Origin: Dermanyssus gallinae
Taxonomy: Eukaryota > Arthropoda > Arachnida > Mesostigmata > Dermanyssidae
Direction: 5' to 3'
NCBI GenBank assembly: GCA_003439945.1
Contig: QVRM01000325.1
Span: 426,501-490,500, forward strand
DNA length: 64,000 nucleotides
A model generated the notes under the pieces. It saw only the letters and a list, made by a program, of their open reading frames with translations, was not told the DNA's origin and did not search any database. Position 1 is the stretch's first letter; every line of letters starts with the position of its first letter. The translations under genes and the position numbers were made by a program. Below, piece by piece: positions 22,487-35,552 of the stretch.

Positions 22487-23790
22487 CGTTGCAAAAAAAT
22501 GCAACTCATGTTTTTTTGTTATAATTTAGGCGTGATTTATTTGATTGGAATTTTAAGGGCATGATGTACACGACGAACCACGAGTATGGTGTTAATTTCG
22601 TTGCAATCTCACAATTGGTTCATACAAAAAATAAAAAAAATATTAGCAACAATAACATGCTAACGACACAGCTCTTGTTTGTAAAGGATAGTCGATACTA
22701 CAGCTGATATACGATCCCGGCGATCAAATGTCAGGAATATTGTCTAGCTAAATCAATCGTTCTATAGCTGCAAAATATTCTACAGCTCAGTCGTTGTTTC
22801 GAACTAACGCCGAAGCTTATGTTACACCCTGGAGTGAACCAAAGATACAGATCTATCAGTGGGCGTAAGCCAGTTTTGCCAGCTATTCGAGATCGGCCTA
22901 GGATCATACAGTTGGCTACTCATGACCAAATGTCTTATTCCAGGATCAGGACCACTTTGGGAGTGCCAGTGCACCTATCCACAGTGTACTGAGTGTTAAG
23001 TTCTGACAAAAAGGTGCGATACGCGAAAAGGAAGCTTATGCCGCGAGTGCAACCGAAGTACATTGTCGCACGGCGTAAACTTTTTTCGCATAGATACCAA
23101 ACTTGGGAAAACGAGTAGAAAAACATCGTCTTCTAGGATGAAAATAAATTTAATCTCGATGACCCCGACGGCTGTTAGTACTATTGGCATGACTTACCGA
23201 AGGAACCCAAATGGTTCTCGAAACGTGTGACCGATGGTGGTTCTGTGAAATATTGGGGTGCGCTTGGATATAATGGGAAGTCTGATCTAGTCGCGATTGT
23301 GGGCAGTCTCTTTGGGGACATTTGGTAAAGCAGATTTACGCAAATGGTCGACAATATGATAATTTGTCGGACCTCAGAAAAGCTGTTCAGCAAGCATGGA
23401 CTGATATTCTACTTTCGTACTTACAACAGCTCATTAACTCCACGAAAGACCGAGTTTACGATTTGATTCAGAAGAAGGGATGAAAAACCCGTTTCTAGAA
23501 TAGAATATGTAGTATCAAATAGGTTATACAGTCCTGCTAAGGATCGAATACTCCGTAAGGCGTAATTGTTGTTAATATTTTGCAACACTGTTTTTTTCAC
23601 ACTTTTTTATTTTTTGTATGAACTGATTGTGAGATTGCAACGAAATTAACACCATACTCGTGGCTCTTCATGTACATCATGCCCTTAAATTAAAAGTTAT
23701 TATTACAATTAATTAAACATTTCAAGCCAATTAAGTAAATCAAGCCGAAATTATCACCAAAAAACATGAGTTGCTTATTTTTTGCAACGC

Positions 23791-23794
<4 letters not shown>
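22485..23794 (+). mobile_element. Tc1-like DNA transposon, longer but inactive copy
   Basis: The ends match those of the element at 10956-11586: TGCGTTGCAAAAAAATGCAAC on the left and TTTTTTGCAACGCACTT on the right. The first few terminal bases on the left have been replaced by TA repeat. The interior holds a broken Tc1-like transposase: the start codon region is lost and several frames are needed. Conserved parts still read: a DEKKFNLD-like patch with PDGC and YYWHDL near 23130-23205, VKYWGALGYNGKS near 23250-23285, and a C-terminal YLQQLINSTKDRVYDLIQKK near 23425-23478. It sits inside a TA array (22410-22484 and 23795-23824), in line with TA target choice. Confidence 0.88.
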
Positions 23795-23827
<33 letters not shown>

Positions 23828-23888
23828 ATATAATTGTTGCCTCTTACATATAAGCAAATAAAGCTATAAATATATATATATATATATA
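23795..23888. repeat. (TA)n arrays right of the Tc1-like element
   Basis: TA at 23795-23824 directly after the terminal repeat, and a second short array at about 23871-23888. Confidence 0.93.
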
Positions 23889-24812
23889 CGTATGCTGGTT
23901 TTTTTGCTGCAGCGTCGCTGCGACTAATAGTCTAATGACTGCGGCGAAATCGGACTGAAATTCACGCGTCTACCCTGCGATCTTTCATGGATGGATGAAT
24001 GGATGGCTGGTTGGAAACGAGCCGGCGCGGCAAGCAGACGACACTCATTTTTGGCTGCCAGCAGACGTGCCGAGCAACCTTATCCTAATCCTTAAAAAAT
24101 GTTTCGATTATATAATAATTCTAGACGTGCGCGGAACGTAGCAGACGTCAATCATGCACTGATAAGCAGTGACGATTTGACCACCGGTGACATTCCATGC
24201 GCAAACGAGAAAAGCTTTCAACACAGACGTCTATGGCAGAACGCTCTTACACAGATTAAATTAATATTATTATTATTATTATTATTATTTGCTAATGCTT
24301 GCCACAACCAAGAGCACATGATACGACGATTTAATGAGCGTGACGTAAAGACTCTAACTTTTTTCCCTGCTCCTGTTTGAAATCGGCGTCGAAAATCACA
24401 ACTATTTGTTATTAGTATTTGTGTCGTTAGGACTACAGAGAGGCAACGCCAAGTTAATGTTGGTGGTGGTCACCAACACTTAGGCAATTTTAATAATAAT
24501 ATAAACTTTATTGCAAATGTTGTATAATTAACAAATTAGCAATTATGATACATGTACCTATTAATAATAATTAATCCATGTCCCAAAATGTGATTAGTAA
24601 TATTAATATCATCATTATAAATTTCCTGAATATCGTATCCTCTTACCTCATCGGCGACGGCGCTATAGTGGCATAACCGGCTACGTGTTGGTTATAACAG
24701 CAGTAATTTCTTTTTTTTTTGTTGTGGCGGCATGTTTAGGGGACTAGTGGTGCGCTGGTCATGGTTGTTTTCTAGCGGGCTGTTGGGGGCTCAATCCTTG
24801 TTGCTTTTCGCA

Positions 24813-24814
<2 letters not shown>

Positions 24815-24886
<72 letters not shown>
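24815..24886. repeat. (TA)n microsatellite, 72 bp
   Basis: Perfect TA alternation. Confidence 0.97.
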
Positions 24887-24887
<1 letters not shown>

Positions 24888-25283
24888 CATATACCACTGA
24901 GAGGCAGGGCCTGATTTATTTGTTTGTCCCCTTTTCCGAGTGTTGTGGCTTCATTTCGCCGTCGGCCAACTCTGCTCTCGCTGCTACGAGGTGTGATCTT
25001 TGTCTCGAATGCCGCCGTCGATGTGTCGTATATCGTGCAATGTAATGTAATACAATAAATAACCGATAGTGTCAAACGTTTTCGTTGCCTGTGTCACCAT
25101 CGATATAGCAATCTCTCGTTTTCTAGCTGCTAATTGAGCGTCGTGGAGTTTGGAGACGGGCGCGCGTGTCTGATTTCCTCCTGCCATTCTGCCTCTTCTG
25201 CCTTCTTTTTTTTTTTATCGATGTGGCGATATTCGTCAACTAATATTTGAATTCGAGATTGGTTTGCTTAGTCACCTCCCTGC

Positions 25284-25404
<121 letters not shown>

Positions 25405-27201
25405 GTCGCCTGTTTACTCGTTCGCGTGCGCGTTTGCTGTGCAAATTCTCTCTTTCTCTGCCAGATAACCGGCGTGTTCGCTGCCGTCGGCGGGGTCGTC
25501 TGCTCCTTGGTCGGCTGGAGAACCCAAAGAAGAGAGTGAGAAGAGAGGGGGAAGATTCGAGCAGGGAAATGGTGGTGGAAAGGGAAAGGAAAATAAATGC
25601 AGAGGTGGCGAGGGGTGGAGAACTAGTCTCTAGGTCTGCGTTGCTGTTGTTGCTGTTGATGATATTGTTGGTGAGACTGTCGTTGCTGGCCAAAAAGTGT
25701 GTGGAGTCTGCTGGTGAAGGGAGCTCTAGCTGCGTGGTGGCCGAGCGCTGTTGCTGCTGTTGCTGTTTCTGGCTGAATAGTTAATTAAACTGCCTGCCGA
25801 GCTGACGTGACGACGTCCGGCCGTGGTGGTTGGGGGGTCAGGTCCTCAAATCAAGTCGAGGTAACAGAGACAGCGGCCAGAGAGAGAGAGAGGTTGTCTT
25901 GTGGGTTCCCTTTGGTTGGAGCTCACAGCCATCATTCTCGGTGCTGATCCTGAAGCTGCCGTAGTCGCCGGCGTGAGCTGTGCAAGACTACAAGCTGACC
26001 AAGCTAGTGGTGGTGACGGAGGTAGAAGAAATTGCTCAGCTTAGTACGGCACCTACCCTACTCTATAGTGGTGCTGGTGTTGTTTACAGCCAGCTCGTAC
26101 TGTTTCTGTTGTTACTGTTGTTGTTGTTGTTGCTGTTGTTGTTAGATTTTGTATTCTTGGCTCGCTGTGTCGACGCTGGTGGTGAAATACAATTTGTTTT
26201 TGTCAAATCATCTGTCTCGTCGAATACAACAGCGGACGATCAATCAGCGGCAAGTGTTGAACGAACTGTTAAATTGGTGCCTTTTTCGTGATTGTTACTG
26301 TCGTCGTGATTTTCCCCGCTGCCATCGTCCGTCGTCGTCATCATTGCCTCTCGTTCGTTGTCCTCTTTCCTGTTCGAGTTGGTCTTGGCAACAACAACAA
26401 CAACAACAACAACAGCAACAATAACATCGACAACAACAACAACAACCGCAGCCACAACAACAACTGCAAAAGCGGCTGCAGAGCTTAAACGTACACAACC
26501 ATCTATCTATCTATCAGAACACGCAGAACTAGAACCATCGTTCTCGGGACTTACTTGTCCGGTCGGTCTCTTGTAGGCCGTCGCCCAAAGCAACAACAAC
26601 TGTTGGTGCAGCGAGCGGCAGATAATAGTAATTGGTCGCTAGCTAATCGAGAGGAAAACAACGTGGTGCGCGTAGCGAGCGAGCAGCAGGGCGGCCGACG
26701 GTGGTGCTTGTTAATTGATGGCTGGCCTGGCTGCTAGCAGTGATCGGTGATTTCCTTATTCGCTGTGTTTGTTCATCGCCATTTTCGTTGGTCGCTATTC
26801 GTAGAGTTGTCTTATCTCTATCGAATCGTGTGCGTGGTTAGTTCGTGGCCTATTCGTGTAGTAAGAATAGTAGTAGTAGCTCATTCTATCTACCGATCTA
26901 TTCGATCGATCATCCACGAGTTACGACTCTACAACGCCGTAGTTGCAACAGCAGCAGCAGCAACAGGAGTGGCAACAACATTTGCAACAACAGCAGCAGC
27001 AACAACAACCGCAACAATAGCAGCAACAGCAACATCAACAACCGCAACAACAAGAACAGCAACGAAAACGCCATCACCAACATCATCGGTATCATATCAC
27101 CGGTAACGAAACGTAGCTGCTCCAACGACAGTGATTCGATCTTCGTCTCCTTCCTCCCCCTGCTACCCCCGGGAACACCGAACACCATCATCACTCTGAA
27201 C

Positions 27202-28148
27202 ATGAAATCGTCGTCGTCGTCGGCGTCGGCCGGGGATCCGGGGGACGTTAAGGCGGCCGAAGACCAAAAGGCCGTTTCGGGAGGGAGCCCCACAACGCTG
27301 AAGACTCCCTCTGCTGGCCCCGACCACGAAAAAAAAGGAGCGACTGGTGTCGAACCTGAAGAAGGATCATCTAGTAGCAAGCCATTGAGCAGCAGCAACA
27401 ACGACGACAACGACAAAACCCCCACCACCTCCGCCTCCCCCGAGCACGAGCTCAGTAGCTGTACGAACGGTGGTGGCACTGGTGGTGGTGGTGGTGGTGT
27501 TGGTTCTGATAAAGACAATACCAACAATACCACGAATAGCATGGCACCGGAGAACGCGAACAACAACAACATCGGTGCTGGAGACCACGAGGCCACCGGC
27601 AGTGCCAGCCCTGCGGCAAACACCCCTACCGAGGGTACGACCAAGAGTACCAAGTGTAGTGCTGATGCTGCTGCTGCGGGGGTTGAGGAGGCTGAGAGTA
27701 GTATTGGTGGTGGTGGTGTTAATGTTGGTAGCGTTAAGAGCAGCACCAGGCGTAGTAAGAACGAAGAAAATTGCCGGGGGAATCAACGAAATAGGAATAG
27801 TAGTAGCTTTGGTAGCGCCAGTAGCGACTGCAGTGAGAATCAGGGCGATCACCACCATGATAGACAGAACGACGGCAAGTGCAAGAAGGGCCCGACAAAG
27901 ATGATGACGACGACGACGAAGAAAACCACCCTTCCAAACGACGACGACGAGAATCTACAACGCATCCTTCAAAATGGCAATCGATCACCGACGAGCTGCT
28001 GTGGCGTTGAAAGTGACACAGCATCAGTAGTGACGGCGGCTGATGATTCCGAGTCTACGTCCGGAATCGGAACTTCCGAAGCGACAACTTCCGAAGCAGC
28101 CTTCAGCGAACGGGCCGAGAGCGAGATGGCTGGCGGCGAGAGTGTTGC
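27202..28148 (+). CDS. Nmt: NMT exon 1 (low-complexity N-terminal extension)
   Basis: Starts [12 protein letters not shown] and ends [11 protein letters not shown] plus GC of a split Ala codon; donor GTAAGT at 28149. It includes Gly, Asn and Ser runs and an acidic patch (NDDDENLQ). The assignment to NMT rests on frame continuity with exon 2 (GC plus G) rather than on homology. Confidence 0.78.
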
Positions 28149-31100
28149 GTAAGTGTGAAAACAATTCGAGAATTTCATTCAATCATTCAGCCAGACAGCC
28201 AGCCAGCTAGTAAGCTGAAAAAGCGATATTTTTACTCGCTTTTTCATGCAGTAGCTGGCCTACTGCAGTCTCTCTTGCTTTACTTGGGTTACATTGTTGT
28301 ATTGACAAGTTCTGGTTATTCGACGGTGCACATGAGTTGCATTGTCGTGCATTACATAATATTATATGAATTAGATTATATAATATGAATTACATAATAT
28401 AATAAAAAATGTGCACCAACTTACGTAAGATGTAAGGGGCAAAGGTTGATGAACGTCCGTAGAAACGGTGAGAGACTCGAGTGAGCTCATATGTTTCGGC
28501 TTACGAGAGTACATACTACTTACGCATAGTACGCATGTAAACATGAGGGGGCATTTTGAAAAGACAATGCACTTATATATACTGTCGATCCCGGTGGCGT
28601 GGTGGATTAAGTCTGCGCTTCGCAACCGGAGGAGACACTAGATAGGTGCGCGGGTTCGAGCCCCACCGTTGCACCGATTTGTATTTATGGGGGTGGTCCG
28701 TCTATGAAGCAATGTGAAAAACAGTTCCGTGGACGTTAAATCTTGGCTGAGGGTCAGCCCGAAAACTTTACCTATATATACTACTTGCATACACACACAA
28801 ACCGTGTGCCGTGTGTTCCTCCCCGCTGTTTGGTTCTCTGCTTTTGCGTGTTGTGCGACCTCCACACCGATGCGCCAGCTCCTTTTTGGAATTGCGATGC
28901 AGCGTGGTGGTCCGCAATGGATCGTGGATCAATAGGACGCTGAGCGGTAAACACGCATAGGGGGTGGTAGATGATGTGGTGTCGGCCCAGAATATGCCTA
29001 GTAGTGTGCAGTAATGTCAGGGTAACAGGGTAGATGTCTTTGCCGATTCACAGCCCACACTCGATTGCTGGCCATTGTCTGTGTGTATGTGAAATGTGAA
29101 AGTGTGAGTGACGGGGTGAGTGAAGCTAGATTTTCGCGGTTTGTTTCCCCAAATAAACAAAAATCATGCATGTATTGTGTTATTTTGTCTCTGGTGTGTG
29201 TGTATCTGCATGTTAGTGAACTTGGTGGGCGAATTACGAACAGTCCTGGCTAATCTGAAGTGGTGTGTCTCTCCGCATTGGTCGGTTTCCCGCGCGTTGT
29301 GGAATGACGGGAACGCAGATTATCTGCCTTACACTTGCCCCATAGCGTTCGTTCTTTTGGGTGTACTGGCCGTGGCGTGTAAAAGGTGGTGATCCTGGCA
29401 TGCGCATATTATTATTATTATTAGTTTTGCCGAGCCCTGAGTCACATGACCGGCTCCAGTCGCCATACAAATAGAGGTCGACAGAGACGAGACTTTGTAG
29501 AGATATATGCAAATTTGTTGTCTGGCATAAACACTATTAAATAGATGGTTAATTTGGTCTGGAAGCCTACTGTGGACTGACGTGGTCTAGATACCACCAC
29601 CAGTCATGCAACGCCATCCCGCCGCTCCTCGTGCTGGGTAGATAATTTGGCATTGTATGGTCGCGCTCCACTCTACGAACAACATTTTCGAGCGTATTCT
29701 ACCAAAATCTTGTATGCTAAGTAGTGGTATCAATGAAGTTTATTCCTTGTATATAACGTTTTGAAGCAGTAGACGCTTATGAGAACGATTGCGTTTAGTT
29801 AGGGACCGGACATGCAATCAAGCGTTGTCGTGTTTGTCATTGTTCAATTAATTAGCACCAAAAAACAGTCCTCATCCGGAATTTACAAAAGCCGCATGTA
29901 CAGCATGTGCGCCAGTCGCATACAGACAACACCAAAGAAATTTTAATTTGTGCCACTGTGCTTTTAATGATTGCAGGTCATCTGAATTGGCGGCTGTCGA
30001 GAACTTGCGAAAAACGATGGAAATGCTTCGCATGAATTTCGCAACCAGCAGTTCCGGTCCAGCAAAGAGCATCGCGCAGGTATTTTTAGTGTTACAGCCG
30101 GGCTAATACGAATGTGGCGATTAAATAAGCAACTATTACCGTAACAGCCAATAGTGCCAGTAATCTTAGCGGTTGCAACAGCATCAACAAAAGTGAACAA
30201 ATCACTTTGAAACGGTATCTGGGGACTTTACTTTGAAAATTTCAAACGGAGTCTACTTTAGATTGCGGACACAATACGTTTGTAGAGAACAAAACGGGTA
30301 CTCCTGGACAGACAATTTGGCTTCCGACAAAGGCTCTCAGATCCGGTCGTACAAGAGGCCGAAAGACAGAAGGAGAAACCAATGGTCGAGGGAGTTTCGC
30401 ATGGTCGTCCTTCTGAACATCCGTAACGCCCTCAATTCGCCGAGCTGGCAAGTAGTCCTGTATGTCATGACTGAGAAAGACTTCTATCCCCGTCTACAGA
30501 GAATCATGGCCTCTTATCTCACAGCGCGCAATGCAGGCGTGCTACAGGGGTGGGGCCAAGCACGCCATTGAGATGCGACCGACTGGATGCTGGGGTACGG
30601 TAAATGCTGGGGGTCACTGGAATCAAACGGTCTGCCCGATATCTGGGCGTTACCACCGACAAGGCCCACACCAATGAGCACATTGAGAATATAACCGAAG
30701 ACAAAAGAGAAGACTTCTCGCCTTCGTAGGTCACGCTGCTTTTACGTGGTCCCAAGCGCGATGACTTAAAGAAGAAGAGCACGATGAACCTAAACAAGCT
30801 TCTAAAGGCACAGCGGAAGCTTACAATCGCCAGCGCATACCGAACGAGTGAGACGATGGAAGTCGTAGCGACTAGACGCGGTTGATGACGGGGCACTCCC
30901 TGAAGTACCTACATAGGATTGGCAAAGCGATGTGCGGAACCAGCGAGGTAGACAATGTCACTCACATCATCTTCCTTTGCCCAGTGCTAGAAGAAGCACG
31001 TATGGGATCACCGTTTTTCACGTAGTATGGGCTTTTTTGCATCCTCGGACCCGCCGGCACAGAGGAATTTCAATTTTTGATCGAAGTAGAGCGCAAGCGG

Positions 31101-34100
31101 TTTTCTTGAAAATGGTTGTGACATACATGTCAATGAAAAATAAGCTTAAGACGTAGCGAGCGATAACGCCTCAGGTTCATATGTATTGGTGTTTTGTTAT
31201 CTTCGCCGTGGGTATTGATGATACTGGTTTATTTTTATTAGAAATATTTTTATTATTATTACTTTTATTGTTGTTTTAAATTACCTGCTTTTTTCAGGCG
31301 GTTGGGAAAAAGTATCAGTTCTGGAGCACTCAGCCGGTGCCCAAGATTGATGAAACAATCACGACCAACGAAGCCATTGACAAGAACCTCACAAAGGATC
31401 AGATCCGCAAGGAGCCCTACAGCTTGCCTGAACAGGTATGTTACTCTTTTGAGCACAAAATAAATACGCATTTTGTTTGTTCGAATTGTTTTGCTAAAAT
31501 AGTGCTTTGTGTTTATACCATATTAAGTTCAGTTGTAAGCATGTTTACAATTCTATACGCCGTTTCTTCTATGATTATTTTTAACACTATGATGTTAGTA
31601 GTGGCAGCAGTAGATGATGTTAGCAGTGGAAATTTATTTGGTGTGTATTGTTGCATCCAATAGCTGGAGAGCCCATTTTGGTTATCTATTCCGTGCTAAG
31701 CGAGCTTGTAGTAAAAAAATTGAATAGTTTTTGCTTCAGCAGTTATATCAGCCCATAAAGCGAGAGACTGACAGGCTTGACCTATTGTGTAGCCGCTTTG
31801 AGCGCTTGGAGGAGGCGTATATAATAAGTGAACGTTTTGTTTCTTGCAGTTCACGTGGTGTACAGTTGACCTGCAAGACGAAGGTCAGTTGCGGGAGTTA
31901 TATCAGCTTCTGAACGAGAACTACGTAGAAGATGACGACAATATGTTTCGATTCGACTACGCGCCCGAGTTCCTTAAGTGGGCGCTCATGCCACCGGGCT
32001 GGCTTCGCCAGTGGCACGTTGGAGTTCGCGTCGCAAAGAGCGGCAAACTTGGTTAGTGAGATAGATGGTTGGGTCGCTGGCGATTTTTTTACGTTCTGTA
32101 TTTGTAGAACGTTACGACAACAATATCAGCAACGCAATATAACGCACAGTAGTCGAAACGTATTCATATGCATAAGTTCCATTTGAAAAAAATGTTTAGT
32201 GTTAGGCAAGAGTAGGCAAATTGAATGCGGTACGCGCGTTGTAACTTAGTAGTCGTCGAAGCGAAGGCGAAACTTTTTTTTGCTGTACGAGTAAGTAACG
32301 ACTCTTTATGTTTGTCGTATCTCATTTTCCTGTATCTGATATCATGCTGGCTTTCAGTTGGCTTCATTTCGGCCGTTCCCGCACATATCCGCGTGCACGA
32401 TAAGCTGGTGCGCATGTCAGAGGTGAACTTTTTGTGTGTCCACAAAAAACTGCGTTCGAAACGTGTTGCTCCAGTGCTGATTCGCGAAATCACTCGCCGC
32501 TGCAATCTGGAGGGAATCTTCCAAGCGGCATATACCGCAGGCGTGGTACTGCCGAAACCTGTCGGTGTTTGCAGGTTCGTCCCTCACACACTCCTCGATC
32601 GTCTAAAGTTGACTTGATTTTGTTTTACACGACGTCGTTAAAGTCGTAATTTTTGCAACTGTTGTTGTTGTTGTTCTTTTGGTTATTACTGTTACTCACA
32701 TAATATAGTGCCGTAGACTATATTATGTGTGTGTGAATGACATTTATTGTTAATCTCCTTTAACTACTAGAGTTAGCTACTCTAGTTGTGAATATATTTT
32801 CTGCACATCGAAGAACTGCTATGGTTGTGGCATCTTTCTTCATTACATGATGATTGGCATATGGTGCATTCGATTTATACCATCAGTCCAAAGTTGTTAG
32901 TTTCACTTAACCATATGCTTAGTTAGTACTCAATTATTATTATTATTATTATTATTTATTCAATTTTTCAGTATTTCCCTACAATTGTGGGACTCAAACG
33001 TGTACCCGCGTAGGCTCACCCCCCCCCCTTCTCAATCCATAGAGCCGATGATAGCGGCGGCGTTTCCCCTACACACTGCGAGCGAGAGTTGCTGACGCAG
33101 AAACTCGCCCTCGCGCTGGTCACCCGTGTTAGCACTAATTTTGACACCTAGGTCTTTGAGGAGGATACTTGTGCTCTTGCTGATCGGGCCCATCGTTTCC
33201 ATGGCGACGGGTACGAAGTGATATCTCCTCCCCAAATCAGAGTATTTGCGTTTCTTTGCGATCTCGGCATGTTCAGCAACCCACCCTGACCTGATGGCGC
33301 TGTGCATAAGGTATGACGGAGCCACTGTACATGATACCGTGGCATCCCATACCAGGCATTTGCCGTTGGACCATGGCGGGATGGTGACGCCGTCTGGTCT
33401 TTTGTCGTCTTCGAGGCCCAACCTGGGCTCCAGGGTGCTTGGTATGCCGGCTCTACGAAGAGCCTTCTTTAGGATCGCGTTGATTTCCGCGTGTCTGGGA
33501 GCCCTACCAGGGCTTTTAGTGCAGCTCAAAGGGTGCAGTCCGTCCTCATCCACTTTTTTTCCACACGCCTTACACTCGTATGGCTCACATATGGGAGCGC
33601 CTATTCTCAGAGCGGCCACCATGCGGAAAGAGGTGTTGTCCAGCATGGTGCCCAGCTGTGATGAAGGAAGTGCTCTTAGGAAGCCACTGCTGAAAGTGTC
33701 ACGGGCAGCTATGAATACCGCTCTCTCTGTCGGGGATTGGATGTCATCTAAGATCGTGCGAGCGGTTTGACACTTGTAGCTGTCAAGCATGTGCTGTGTA
33801 GGGTGTTGCTCCCAGGGGCCAGGGCCTATCGCTTGTCTAGCTGCCAGCTCAGCTTCGTCCCTCCTTCTGCGCAGCACAGAATGAACATCCGGTTCCAGCA
33901 ACGTCTCCGCAAGCCCCGAGAACTCTATGATAGAGGCCGCGTAGCACAACGAAGCAAGCTCTGCCACGGACCTTAGTCCCAAGCCTCCTTCGCTGAGAGG
34001 AAGTGTGGCCCTTTTCCAGGATCTGTCGGTAAGGCCCACGTTTAGAACTTCACTCAGTATCTCCTTTGCCACCTCGTCAAATGCTTGCAAATTATCACAG

Positions 34101-35487
34101 TGGTGGCCTGTGGGGGACGTGCGTAGAATGTAGTTTAGCCTAGGTGATCCTAGGCTGTATCTCCATAGGCATAATGTAGCCTGTGCGTGCATCGCCAATA
34201 GCCGAGATTTGATACACCGGAGGGCGTCCCGCTTATCCAGGATAGTTTTCGAGATCTTCCGAGATCCAATGGGCGCTCCCAAGACTTCTAGGTCAGGCAA
34301 CTCAATTATCTTTGTACCAGGCAGGGCGTCTGCAATGAGTTTGCATGCCTCATCCTGCTGGTGGGAGGTTCCACCTACAGCTATGACCTCGCATTTTGAG
34401 GCGTTAAGAGTTAAGCCTCCCTCCTTAGCAAACTGTAGCACTTCGCGTATGTCGGAGGCCACTATGTTCGCCGGGCCGCCTAGTATACCATCGTCTAGGT
34501 ACCACACATTTAGTGAACTTTTCATGCGGGACACTAATCCTGAGATTCCTAAACTAAATAAAGCGGGCCCAATCGGATCTCCCTGTTGTACTCCGTTGGC
34601 TGAGAGAAAAGGCTACTCTCTCCCCAGGACAGCAGTGATGGCGTGCCGTAGCTCTGCCACGCTAAGCGAAACATTTGTGGAACTTTCGCTTTAACTTCAT
34701 TAAGGATAACATCGCGTCGGATGGTGTTGAAGGCGTTTCGGAAATCTAGTTTTACCAGGACTCGTGGGGGTCCCTCTGCCTCTGTGAAATTATTATTATT
34801 ATTATTCAGAGCACGCCTTGTTTTCTGCCAGTCGTCTGGACACCGCCTAGCTCTGAGGAGCTCTTTTGCTTACAGGATGCAAATAATAACAGCAACCAAA
34901 ACTGACTTTACTAATACCGCCGCTTATATGTGCTTGTTTGCGTGTGTGTGTGTGAATGCGGGCTCTTTGTGTACGAATTCGGTTCGAACACCAGGTATTG
35001 GCATCGGTCGCTCAACCCCAAGAAGCTGATTGAGGTGAAGTTTTCACATTTGACGCGTAACATGACGATGCAGCGCACTCTCAAGTTGCACAAATTGCCG
35101 GATCAGCCAAAGATCGTCGGTTTTCGACCGTTCGTTCCGGCCACCGACGCCAAGCAGGCTTTCGCTTTGCTGACCAACTACCTCAAGCGATTCGAGTTGG
35201 CTCCGCAGTTCACGCTCGAGGAGTTCCTTCACTGGTTCACGCCGCGTCCGGGTGTCGTCGTAAGCTACGTCGTCGCGGATCGGTCGGACAAGGTCAAGGA
35301 TTTCGTGTCATTTTACTCGCTGCCATCGTCGATAATGCACCACCCGGTGCACAAGAGTCTCCAGGCCGCTTACTCGTTTTACGCCGTCGCCAACTCCGTT
35401 TCGCTAGTTGAGCTAATGAGCGACGCGCTCATTGTCGCCAAGAATGTGAGCATCTTTGTTTCCATCAACTGTTCGTGTATGATTATG

Positions 35488-35552
<65 letters not shown>

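Larger units (their letters stand above)
32930..34870 (-). mobile_element. Non-LTR retrotransposon, YLDD reverse transcriptase family, 5'-truncated
   Basis: Minus-strand reverse transcriptase segments read [16 protein letters not shown] (motif A, near 34765-34715), [18 protein letters not shown] (motif B, near 34600-34545) and [11 protein letters not shown] (motif C, near 34505). The downstream frame 34534-33032 stays open for 500 codons. It includes [12 protein letters not shown], a Cys-His knuckle (CKACGKK...HPLSC) and a KRPDG...LVWDATV segment resembling a PD-(D/E)XK nuclease core, as found in R2-type restriction-like endonucleases. A TAG and a frame change lie just upstream of motif B. 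The 3' end is an (AAT)n tail near 32935-32955. It lies in NMT intron 5, antisense to the gene. Confidence 0.82.

Noticed and set aside
26845..27201. Extension of NMT exon 1 back to 26845
   Set aside because: The frame is open but begins with GTG and has no ATG before 27202; the sequence is CAA/CAG repeat, probably 5' UTR.
28590..28680. Functional tRNA gene
   Set aside because: A and B boxes are present, but the sequence does not fold into a full tRNA cloverleaf and belongs to a repeated SINE with target duplications.
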